DNA of 64,000 nt from Coriolopsis trogii (Eukaryota; Basidiomycota; Agaricomycetes; Polyporales; Polyporaceae). Shown here piece after piece: positions 25,140 through 35,402 of this stretch. Within the stretch, counting starts at the first letter, position 1. The number at the start of each line of letters is the position of its first letter. The notes beneath the pieces are model-generated. The model was not told where the DNA came from, did not search any database, and saw only the letters and a list, made by a program, of their open reading frames with translations. The translations under genes were made by a program, and so were the position numbers. Location of the stretch: assembly GCA_020543525.1 (NCBI GenBank), contig JAHYIO010000023.1, positions 1,240,001 to 1,304,000 of the forward strand, read 5' to 3'.

Positions 25140-26620
25140 CTTTATACGTTATGGACGTTTGCCTATTGCATGTATCTAACTGTTATGTGCAAGCTAGTTG
25201 GAGTGTGCTGTTTTTCACTCCCAGCCGAAGCACCTGAAGTATTGTGTACGCAGACACACAATCAAGTTCAGTGTTCGCCAGAAACACCGGTCAGGAACGT
25301 AGCGCATACCAAGGTTGTCAAGCACTGGTGGTAGAGACAGGTTGAGATAGAAACACACGGTTCCAGGAGCACGAGACAGTAGCAACATTGTCATCCTCTC
25401 GGACGTCATCAACGTATGGGTCTCGCATTGGCCTACGAGTGTCGACGACGCCCCAGCGTGGTTGTGCCCGGTATGATCCTCCTCCGGCCAAACTTTCAAG
25501 CCGTCCCCGGACTCCTGCATCAACGCCCGCCGCTTCATCGTCTTCAGGGGTCGCTTTGTGCTCTTCATGATCTTCTACCAGAGCCTCCATTCCTTGTCCG
25601 TCAGCAAGCTCTCGTCAAACGCCGTTTTCAGCCCCTGCTCGCCGTCGTCCTTCTCCTGCCGTATGGCCCTGGAAATCCTCGAGGATGGCCTGCACGACAT
25701 CGGGGTCGTCCGACCATTGTCCGACCATTTGGATTTGGGCACGGTGCAGCACCACGCACCAACCCCGACAGTGTCACTGTGGAAGACCGAAGGCAGAATT
25801 CAACATGGTGAGTACGCGTGCAAAGGAAGAGGCGCGAAGAGGAGTAGGGCACGTACACATGACGCCGGCTTGAAGAAGTCGGCGGTCTCGAGGTCATTGA
25901 AGACATTGCGACAGTCGACGACGGTGACACATACCCCGAAACCACAGGGAGACCGCCTTTTGCTAGTTATTGCTGTATGACGATGTCCTGCCTGGCCGAC
26001 TTTTCGACCGTTTCCAATCCATTTTCGAGGTCTGGGTCATCATGTGGGAGACTCAGGTGAGACCCTATGTGAAGAGAACGGTGAAGACACCGAGGGGACT
26101 TTCCCTCAGTCCGTGAAAGGCGTAGGAAGACGACATGGTCACTCACCAGGAAGCCCGAAAGCAAGGTTTTCCTTCTCTTGGTGGCTTAGATTGGAGCAAA
26201 TTTGCTAGAGAGGGCGAGATGGAAATGGCTGGACGTCTGAGTAGGAAGTTCATACCACCCATCCGGGGGACATGATGCGGCCGATGCAATTGGCGAGCAG
26301 TCAAGGAGGACCCTCCTGATCAAAGAGTTGATCCGCGGTGGGTTGCCCGCGAGGGTCGTCGTTCCTACCTTGTTGCCTAGACATACCTCGTACCATAGAT
26401 AGCATGGATCCCTCTCGCGCAAGGTCATGCAGGATGTCCAAGCCGCCCACTATTTGGTAAATGTGTGTCTCTTGGCTTCGGACGAGTTAAGCTGAGTGTA
26501 AAGTATTCTAGGTTCGATATGTTCGCGGCGTCAACCAGGGCGCAATCACAAGGATGCTCCACAGATCGGGGGTCGGTATCACACCGATGTTGCCTATATG
26601 CGCGCATATAACCGCTAGTC
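25140..26620. other. Gene-poor interval between two genes
   Basis: About 1.5 kb without a confident gene. Scattered minus-strand coding-like pieces (see the possible degenerate gene at 25215-25945) suggest a decayed or strongly diverged gene. Confidence 0.4.
25215..25945 (-). pseudogene. Possible degenerate gene
   Basis: Three minus-strand segments look coding but lie in different frames: one near 25870-25940 with VTVVDCRNVFNDLETADF, one near 25670-25760 with QWSDDPDVVQAILEDFQ, and one near 25400-25640 with LLTDKEWRLW then KIMKSTKRPLKTMKRR. A TAG stop separates the last two pieces at about 25587, with no splice site that removes it. I do not recognise the family. It may be a broken gene or an unidentified gene whose introns I failed to place. 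Confidence 0.25.
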
Positions 26621-27971
26621 TCAATTCGCCTTGAGTCTGGTGCTCAGTCCTGGCTCACGACCAGCTTTGACAGCAGCAACATAGTGTTGCCTCTTTTCCA
26701 AATCTGTAGGGATGGTAGGTCAATATCCACAGCACGGAGGGGACGGTCGCTGCGTACCATGCGCCCACATCGCTGCACCAATCCGGTTCGACACCGAGAA
26801 GATGAGACCAATGATGGGTAGCCGTTCCACCAGAGCCGCCACGAATCCAAATGCTGTAGAAATGCCTCGGCTTAGCCTGCAACCGCTCGAAGCTGTATGG
26901 TTTACTTACTCCGGTAATCCCACTTCCGCTCCTCTATGAATGTTGCAATCTGGTCAGGGTTCATGCCCTTCGCTTTGAAGTACTGGGCGAGTGGAAAGTT
27001 AGCCTATAGTCAGAAATTCATATTTCCATGTACTCACAGGCTCGTGGAGGTACCGCGCTGTACCCAGCGCCCTGAACGAAGCGGCAATAACCATTCCGGC
27101 AAGCGGAATGAAGTTCAACGGTAGAGATATCACTACGAAGTAATCGATTTCAGCTCTTTGCTCCTCAGTACTCGTTCTGTTGCCACTCACGCATCGCGGC
27201 CACGCGCCCAACAGGTCCGCCTATGATTGCTGACCAGCGCCACTTGGACGCCTGCACGCGTGGCGGGTTGTCCCACTCTTCAACATATGGTTGCCACCAG
27301 TCGTCACCCTTGCCGCGCGACTGGATGGTCTGCGCATAGGCGCGTTCGCGCGCAACGCGAATGTTACGCGACAGGAAGAAGTAAATGATAGTCGAGATTT
27401 GGCCGGAAAGGAAGAACAACGTAGCGTCTATGCGTGTCTTGGATGAGCACACGAAGCATATGGAAATAGACTATCGACGCACATGTCGGGAGGTCAAAGA
27501 ACGGCATCGGGATGCCGAGAATGGCATCCCGGGAGAGACCAGTCACGCGAGGAGATCTGAGAGAACGCAAATCACGGTGAATTCCCTGCGCATCTTGTCA
27601 ATTGACGCACTCACCGAATCCAAAAGTACTCTACAAACATCTTCTGTATCTTGTACGTTCCAGCTGCCTTTTGTTTCCATGAGCCAGATAGACTTATCGC
27701 CGTGCCGACCTGATGTGAGAATGGATCAACTTACCCACAGGAGACCAACGGTGATGCCCCTCACAAACCCGTGCTTGCACTTCTGCCATGCCGGTACCCT
27801 CAGGTTGCGGTCTGTGACAAGCCTGTAGAATCCAACGAGCACATAGGAAGCGGGGAACTCGAGTCTCGAGGTTGCCCTGCGCAGGTTCTGGGGGACATCC
27901 TCGGTGAACGGGGATGGCACGTCAGCGTAGCCACCTGGTACGAGGTCTCCGGACGATGTTTGAGCAGACAT
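26621..27971 (-). CDS. Rrt8/EI24-like multi-pass membrane protein
   Basis: Eight exons (minus): 27735-27971, 27615-27643, 27483-27556, 27191-27427, 27038-27132, 26910-26982, 26758-26853, 26621-26703; 307 residues. About five to six hydrophobic segments are seen, including VLVGFYRLV, GQISTIIYFFLS, NFIPLAGMVIAA and FGFVAALVERLPIIGLIFSV. Between them lie conserved-looking blocks such as GLSRDAILGIPMPFFDLP and KGMNPDQIATFIEERKWDYR. This pattern matches the fungal Lds/Rrt8 (EI24-related) family, whose yeast members sit on lipid droplets or the spore wall and take part in outer-spore-wall formation. That role is inferred. Exon 2 is only 29 nt, and the 91-nt intron before it is the weakest junction. 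Confidence 0.75.
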
Positions 27972-28442
27972 GTTGTACGATAAAGACTGGGTGGTGCGCG
28001 CAATATAAGCTTGTCGTGGTGGTCAGTGAGTAAGCTGCATTGCTCCTTGCAGGCGGAATCGTGGCCGAGCTTGGCCGTGGACCTGTGTCAGGCTGTCGGC
28101 ATGCAGGACTGGCAGCGCGTCATAGCCTTCCAAATTAAGCGCCAATGAGTGGCGGTGCCAAGGTCTAATCTCGACCGCACAGGCGAACACAGACATTGAG
28201 GCAACTTCAACTCGGAGTCTGGCAATGGGGATGGTATTCATTTATACACTTCTACGACACTTCAGCTCGAGAGTAGGTCACCAACAGAGTTCGTTTCTTA
28301 TGACTACCGCCATCAGCCAGCATGGAAATCATCCGAAGCGCGGTCTGAGTCTCGTCAATAAACAAATCGTGCGGAGGGCGTATGTCGGTCATTGGAGAGA
28401 GGGAGACAGGGTGGACATGTCGTGTGCGAGTCTTCAAGAGGC
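27972..28442. other. Intergenic, between cofilin stop and Rrt8-like start
   Basis: 471 bp holding the promoter of the Rrt8-like gene and the 3' end of cofilin. No repeat or RNA gene is recognised. Confidence 0.5.
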
Positions 28443-29196
28443 TTAGTGTCCTCGCGAGACCTTCTCGAGCACTGTCAATGGGAGACGCAGACGTATTCAG
28501 CGCTCACGCCAACTATCAGCAAGCAGACTTGGATAGACATACCGCTCTCGTGTGCGACCTCGCTGATGTCTGTACCCTGAATCTCGGCAGCGATACCGAC
28601 GAGAGAGCGTCGCAGCGCATCCTTGGACGACGCGAACAACATCTTCTGCTTCACCTTCGAGTCGTCGGGCGACCTGATCAACGCGATCGCGCGCGCGTCG
28701 CGTAGATAACGCATCCAGCCGTCAGCCATCTCCGTCTATCGTCTGCCGTCCGCCCCCATTCCGTCCTCCGTCGAGCCGACCTGGGTCGTGGCGGACACGC
28801 AATAGAGTGTATGCGCGACTGTCCCCAGGGGTGCAGCGGGAAGGAAGCGGGCCACGACAACGCAGAGAACTCACCAAGAGAAGAATGTGATCTTGCTCCG
28901 CTTGCCCCCGTCGTCCTTCTCAAAGTCGAAGTCGTATACAGCCCATCGGCACTCCTGCTCGGGCAAGTCCCCGAGGAACTCGTCGTATGTGCTGCCCAGA
29001 CCGCCCTTCTTCTCGACGATGATCTCTGTGTTGTCCTTCGAGAGCGTGAAGATGATGTATTTCGACTTCTTCCCGAGCTTCAGCTCCTGGTACGCTTCGA
29101 GACACTCGGGGTTCACGCCGACGCCGGAGGACTACGCGCAACAGGGCCAGTGTGCGTTAGTATGGCACAACGACGTTAGCGATAAGGACGCACCAT
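28443..29196 (-). CDS. COF1: Cofilin (actin-depolymerising factor)
   Basis: Exons (minus) 29194-29196, 28875-29131, 28543-28673, 28443-28471; 139 residues. Exon 1 is just the ATG, followed at once by a GTGCGT donor. Exon 2 begins [20 protein letters not shown], the classic cofilin N-terminus whose early Ser is the regulatory phosphosite in other species. The ADF-H fold is complete: [14 protein letters not shown], the nuclear-localisation-like [10 protein letters not shown], and the actin-binding long helix [21 protein letters not shown]. Cofilin severs and depolymerises actin filaments in patches and rings. It lies directly downstream of alpha-actinin in the same direction, 341 bp apart. The 201-nt intron 2 is long for this genome. 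Confidence 0.97.
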
Positions 29197-29537
29197 GTTC
29201 GTTCAATGTATGAGGGGGTGAAAGGAGCAACGCTCTGGATGGTGGTAAGGGTTTACAAGGAGAGGTGGCTGCTATAAGTATATCACGATGGCCGACAACG
29301 GCGATTGCCGCGCTCTGATTGGGCAAGGCGGTGGCTCGACCTCGACGAGCCTTAGCTATGTACTACAAATACATACGTAGTGCGCTTAGACTTGTCTTCG
29401 AACCCCCATGACATTCGTAGTAGCTACAATAGTCTATCTACAATATAACATATATGTGCGACGATGCGAGAGCAGACAGCGAAAGCAAAATCTCAAAGCG
29501 CTTCCAGAGCGCGATACTAATGTACATCCGTCATGTG
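29197..29537. promoter_or_regulatory. Cofilin upstream region
   Basis: 341 bp between the alpha-actinin stop and the cofilin start. It must contain the alpha-actinin 3' end and the cofilin promoter. No clear motif. Confidence 0.45.
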
Positions 29538-32260
29538 TCACCGCTCGTCTTGCTCGAATACCTCATCCAGCCATCGCTCGTAATCGTATTCGGGTTCACC
29601 CACATCGTTCGGAGACGACGGCATGACCTGGCGCAAGAACTCAATGGCGCTGGCTGGAAGATGAGCTACGCGCAGGTCGAGCTCTGTAACATAGGGCTGG
29701 CGCAAGGCATTCAGTATGGTAAGACAGCTGCGCTGCGCAACCGCACTCACCTTGTCCGCAGCAATTCCTCTGAAGGCTTCGCGTAGCTGTGCAGGTGATG
29801 TCTGATCCTCCATGATGTCCACCTGCGGAGCCGGACAAACAGTCAACAGGGATGTTCGGTGCGCAGAACAAACGACAGACCAAGAGATTGATGAACGCCT
29901 CGAACGTGACTGCGCCGTACTCTTCCATGAGCTGGTCGTAGATAAGATCCATGTCCTCGTCCTGGTGACTCGTATTCAGCTAATGCGCGGGAGCAACGCA
30001 GTCGTTGATCCTCACGGAATATACAATGCCCAAACTGGCCAGAGCAGCGGTCATTTCGGATTGATTCAAATCGTTGGATTCATCCTTGTCGAAGTAACGG
30101 AAAGTGCTCTCAAATTGTTCTAGCTGGGCTGGTGTAAGATTGGTCATGTTCCGCGACACAATCTGCATGGAAGTGTGAGCGTAGCTTCTCGCGGGAGTTT
30201 TACAAGAGTAGGACATACTTGATTCTCAATGAAAGTGATCTTCTTCAAGATACTCTGCGTAACGAGCTCAAGCTCAAACCGCAGGTCTTCCACCGTGAAC
30301 ACTGTGTAATCGTTCTCGTCGACGTTGGCGGCTCGACAATCGTCTTCCGCTGCGGCGACAACCTGCAGAGACTCGGCAATGACAGGCATGCGATCCTGCA
30401 CTTGTCGAACTTGTTCCAGCTGTTCTTCCAAAGGACCCTCTACCGAGGAAAGCTCAGACGATATTTGTCGCAGACGTTTCTCGAAGTTGTTTGCGAGATC
30501 TGCAAACTTATGCCGTAGGTTGTCCTTGATTCTGAACGAATATGAGTCCCGACCCTCGGTTTCTCCATACGATAGAAGCATACGTACTGCCGAATCTCAG
30601 CATTGATGTTTCGGGAGCGCGCAGCCTCTGCTTGAAGCAACGTATTCCATGCCGAATCTACCTCCACAGGTGCGAGCCCTGGTGGAGGTACATATTCCCT
30701 CAGGCCATACGTCTTCAACTTCGTCTGCACGTTCCCGAAAAGTGTCGCGATGTCCTGCTTCTCGGTGACCCATGAGCGTTTGGTGGTTTGTTTATAGTTC
30801 TGGAAGGACGCAGAATGCTGCATGGCGTCGGCGTACGTTCCTACGAACGATTTCGCAGCCCAAACGTCTTGCATGTCTGACATGGAACAAAGCAGCTCTC
30901 GAGCACGCCGCTCGTAATCGTTCCTGCTTGTCCAAACTGATTGCATGAGCTCTGCAAACTTCTCGACACGTCGAGAAACGGTCTCCGTTTGCTCTTATTC
31001 GTGGGTTAGTGTGCATGGTGAACCAGCTCAGCTTGACTGACATACCCATAGATGAGAAAGCGTGAAAATAACCAGCGACATAGGTCATAACACTACGTTC
31101 ATCTGGGTGCTGGGTGTCGCATAAGTCCGCAACTTCAAGCAGTTGCTGATGTGAGTGGAGAGGTCAGTAGGACGTCCAGCAGGAGTAGATGATGACGAAC
31201 AGGTATACCGAGATGTTCTTGCGCGACTTGGAAAGCCAATCGCGTGTTACCATGCCTATCAGCCTGTTCGATATAGCCCCCTTGTCAGCAAGGTGGATGA
31301 TGTCTGAATGTCTGGTCGAGACTCGTACCTTGTCGAGCTTGTCGTAGTCTATGAGGTCGGGTCGATGGGCATGAATGAGCGCGCAGCTACAAAACCATAG
31401 TCCGGTACATGAGTCAAGCACGAAGCGAATTTGGGGGTGACAAACAGTGCAAGGCCGTCCGTCCAGCTGTAAGAGAAGTCCTGAACATCAACCTCCTTAT
31501 ACGGCTCCGTCTTGCGCTGACACCATAGAAGGAGACCTTCTTTGGCGGAAAGACCCTCCTCGCTTGGATCACAAGTCAACTCTTGATATAGATGGGAGGA
31601 TTGCGAAATGGACTGACTTGATATCCGCGATCGTGAAGCGTAGGATTAGGGTCCAAATCATACCTAGGATAAGCTTGAGGTTTCCGTCGATAATGTCTAA
31701 ACAGTGATGAATGGATGGCCAGGCAGCATAGATGAAGGGTAAACACACCTTCCGGACCGATATTGGTGAGCTTGACCCCTCGGGAGGTGATGAATTCCAG
31801 AGCCTTGTTAACGTTTTCTGCCTTTTGTACGCGCATCTTCGGTGCCTTGTTATAGCGACCCAGCGATGTATCGCCTGTGAGAGATGAGTGCCTAGAAGCA
31901 AGATTCCACATTGAGGTACATACCCATGATTTCCTGTTCCAACATACAACATAGGTGAACTCCGAGGAAGCGTACAGGAAGCCCGAACTGACCATGAGCT
32001 GAATCAGCCGCACACCATCAGAGAGATCTCGAACAAGAGATGTCATAGGGGGATAGCCGTTGGCCTCCAGCTTGGTATTCAGCCTAGCAAGAGAGTGTTC
32101 AACGCAGTAGCAGATGTATGCCGAGAGTCGGGCTAGTATACCATTTGCAGAACGTTCGCTCCTGGACATCGCGAGAGCGGGACTCGAGAGATTCTATCGT
32201 GGTCGGCGAGAGTGGGGAGAGGAGGCCGGGTCCCCACGACATCCTCTGAGAGTTGTACAT
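29538..32260 (-). CDS. AIN1: Alpha-actinin
   Basis: Fifteen exons (minus): 32142-32260, 31993-32083, 31924-31933, 31749-31874, 31618-31696, 31446-31562, 31329-31386, 31201-31263, 31046-31145, 30588-30993, 30219-30531, 30016-30162, 29881-29961, 29751-29822, 29538-29696. 646 residues. Two calponin-homology domains come first: [20 protein letters not shown] and [18 protein letters not shown]; then [10 protein letters not shown] and [18 protein letters not shown] spectrin-like helical rod follows, then an EF-hand with loop [12 protein letters not shown] and a Ca-insensitive C-terminal EF pair. Length fits fission-yeast Ain1. It crosslinks actin filaments, chiefly at the cytokinetic ring. Exon 3 is a 10-nt micro-exon. 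Two acceptors use AAG instead of CAG/TAG. Confidence 0.96.
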
Positions 32261-32474
32261 GTCGCGGGCTGGAAAAGGAGCGGCAGGAAGCCTAAGTCGA
32301 GGTCGATGGCGGCACAGGGAGAGAGGCGGCACCGGACGCGCAGACAGTGGCACGCGCGACCATGAGCGCGTATTCAAACTCCGCAACGCGTCCTCTTCGC
32401 GCTCACCGCCGTCCATCCTCTCTTGTCTCCTCACCACCACCGTCTGGCTCTCGCTTTGCCACTCACCAGCGACC
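32261..32474. promoter_or_regulatory. Divergent promoter, alpha-actinin / POB3
   Basis: Only 214 bp separate the two start codons, so the promoters must overlap. The plus strand has CT-rich runs near 32400-32440. Confidence 0.5.
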
Positions 32475-34788
32475 ATGACGACGACGCAGTTTGACGGGAT
32501 ATACCACGGCCTCTCCCCCGAGGTTGGCAGTACGTATAGTCCCTTCATTGTATGGTGTTTGGCGCAGGGCTCAATACTCCTTTGCTTGGCCAGAGTTTCG
32601 TATCGCGATCAGCGGTATGGCTTGGAAGGCCGAAGAAGGGGACCGCATGGTGGCAATGCAGGCTTCGGATATTAAATGGGCTCAATGGATACGCGTCGCG
32701 CGCAATTATCAGCTTCGCGTTGGGTTGAAGGATCGGTCGAAGGAAACCTTTGACGGCTTCGTTCGCGAGGTGAGTCAGCATCGCCCGCGACGTCTTTTTG
32801 TGGCGAGGATTGATTTCAATCATGTAGGATCATGACCGACTAGCACATCTACTCAAGCAGCATTTCAGCGTCGTGCTTGAAACCAAGGAAGTGTCGCTAA
32901 AGGGATGGAATTGGGGTATAACGGATTTCCAAGGTGCGCCCAGTACACACCGCGCAAAAACGCATACCGAGGTTGTCTGTTAGGCCAAGATCTTGCATTC
33001 CTTGTCTCAAACAAGACCGCCTTCGAGCTCCCTCTAACCAATGTGGCCAACTCCAACATCGCTGGTCGTACAGAAGTGTCTCTAGAGTTCGCGGCTCAGT
33101 CATCAGGGAAGAAATCCCGAAACGCCCCTGACGAGATGGTCGAAATCCGATTCTATGTCCCGGGGACGCACACTAAGGAGCGTGGCTCAGATGCGGGCTC
33201 AGACAAGTCGGACAATGAAGATGACGGCGAGGAGATCAGCGCTGCCCAGGCCTTCCACGACCTGGTGAAGGAGAAGGCCGAACTTGGACAAGTGTCTGGA
33301 GACATCATCCTCAGCTTTGACGAAGTCAATGTGCTCACTCCAAGAGGTCGTTACGATGTGGACATGTATCCAGACTTCCTGCGGTTACGCGGCAAGACGT
33401 ACGACTACAAGATTATGTACACCAGCATTTCGAAACTATTCTTGCTACCGAAGGATGATCTGCATGTCCTGTTCATCGTAGGTTCTCCCGTTATTCAGCC
33501 AGAGTTACCTCCTTTGACGCTACTGATTTTAGCTCGGCTTGAACGTTCCCATCCGCCAAGGTCAAACGCGGTATCAATACCTTGTTATGCAGTTCAACCG
33601 TGAAGAGGAGATCACCGCTGAGCTGAACATGTCGGAGTAAGTCTATCTTGCTTGACATATGCGGCCGGAAGGCTCACAGTCTACACAGGGAGCAGATCGC
33701 ACAGTACGACAGGCTCAAAAAGAACTACGAAGATCCGACGTACGAAGTTGTCTCAGGAGTCTTCCGCGCACTATCTAGGAAGAAGATAGTCGGAGTAGGG
33801 AGCTTCCAGAGGTGGGTGGCTACAATAATATGGTGCAACGAACTCAGGCAAACGCATCACTCGCCCGTACAGCCACAATGGTCATCCAAGCGTGAAGGCC
33901 AACCTCAAAGCCGTACAAGGCGACCTCTTCCTGCTCGAAAAGTACATCTTCTTTGTCTCAAAACAGCCCACCCTCATCGAGCTCTCCGACATCCACCAAG
34001 TCGTCTTCTCGCGTCTCGGCGCAGGGATGGGCGCGTCTGCGGCCCGGACCTTTGACATCAAGATCGTCACAAAGGGCGGGAGCGACCTGACGTTCACGAG
34101 CGTCAACAAGGAAGAGCACGAAGTGGTCAGCTCGTATCTTCAAGACAAGAAGGTCAAGACGAAGAACGAAATGATGGAGGGCGAGCTCATCATGGGTCCC
34201 GATGACGAGGACGATGAGATGCAGAGCGTCGCAAGCTCTGGCGAAGAGGCTCCCAAGCCTCGTCGTGGCGCCGACGATGACGAAGACAGCGAAGATGGTA
34301 CGTTCTGATCTCCTCAATCTGCTTCGGTGCATTCACTAACCGCAATGTGGCGCGCAGACGAGGACTTTGAGGCTTCCGCCTCCGACTCTGGCTCACCAAC
34401 TGAATCGGATTCGGATGACTCGGGCGGTCAGACTGCCTCCGACGCGAGCGGCGACCGCGACTTCATGAAGGCCGCCAAGGGCAAGGGCAAAGGCAAGGCC
34501 AAAGCCGCCGGTGCCGCTCCCAAGAAGAAGGCGCCCACGAAGAAGAAGAGCAAAGCGGACGAGAGCGACGCAGACGATGACGACGACAAGCCCAAGAAGG
34601 CCGCGCCTAAGCCGAAACCGAAGCCTCAGGCCAAGCCAAAGCCAAAAGCAAAGGAGAAGGATGACGACGCAATGGACGTCGACGAGGAGGAACGTCCGAA
34701 GCCCAAGCCTAAGCCCAAGCCAAAAGCGAAGGCGAAGGAGGACGAGGATGGGCCGGCAAAGAAGAAGCTGAAGACGGCTGCGGACTGA
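32475..34788 (+). CDS. POB3: FACT complex subunit Pob3 (SSRP1-like)
   Basis: Exons 32475-32529, 32594-32769, 32828-32933, 32984-33477, 33533-33636, 33689-33811, 33873-34297, 34358-34788; 637 residues. N-terminal Pob3/SSRP1 PH-like domain ([21 protein letters not shown]), the SSRP1 domain ([20 protein letters not shown] region), and the Rtt106-like middle domain ([31 protein letters not shown]). An acidic stretch follows, then a Lys/Pro-rich tail with KPKPK runs. With Spt16 it forms FACT, a histone chaperone for H2A-H2B during transcription and replication. As in other fungi there is no HMG box; an Nhp6-type protein supplies it in yeast. The basic tail may partly compensate here, which is inference. 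Confidence 0.97.
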
Positions 34789-35402
34789 GTATTGAGTCCT
34801 CACTAGTCTCGACTTAGTCTTGCAACTGCGGCCCAGCATTGACCTCGATATGGAGCCCTCTAAGAATTATTGTCGCTCCCCTCCCGTCTTTGAGTGCCAG
34901 CATCTTGTCGCTCACCTCACTTGTTTCGTCACGCATTGCCATTGCTATCCCGACGTCCGCTCCGATCTTGTAGTTTTCTATGAATGCATCGCTTTCGCTT
35001 TCTATATATGCTCATGCGAGGCCTGCTACTACACACTACACATGACTATGCATGTGATGAATACAACGGCCCAGATCAAATGCGAAAATATGGTGTCGAA
35101 CGATGACGCGAGGCTTAGGTATGGTATGCACCTGCGCATGGTATGCTGACATGCGAGCTCGGGAGAACAGGAGTGTGGGGAGACAAATATGTAGGCCGAT
35201 CGCGAGTAATGCTAGTGGTACGAGGGACAACGATCGCGATACCATTACACAAGTGGCGTACATGTACATGTCAAGACAATTCATAGGACAACATCGTTGA
35301 ATAGAAGGGACAGACATAATATCAGCGATGAGCAAAGGAATGGAATGGGATAGAGATGTGTGAGTGACCAGCAGCGATGGTATGTACACGTCTAGTTCTG
35401 CA
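34789..35402. other. Convergent intergenic region
   Basis: 614 bp between the POB3 and RA-PH stops, containing both 3' UTRs. Open frames are short and lack coding features. Confidence 0.5.

Noticed and set aside
34500..34780. Possible simple-sequence or CRISPR-like repeats
   Set aside because: They are codon-biased Lys/Pro runs in POB3 without spacers; the host is a eukaryote.
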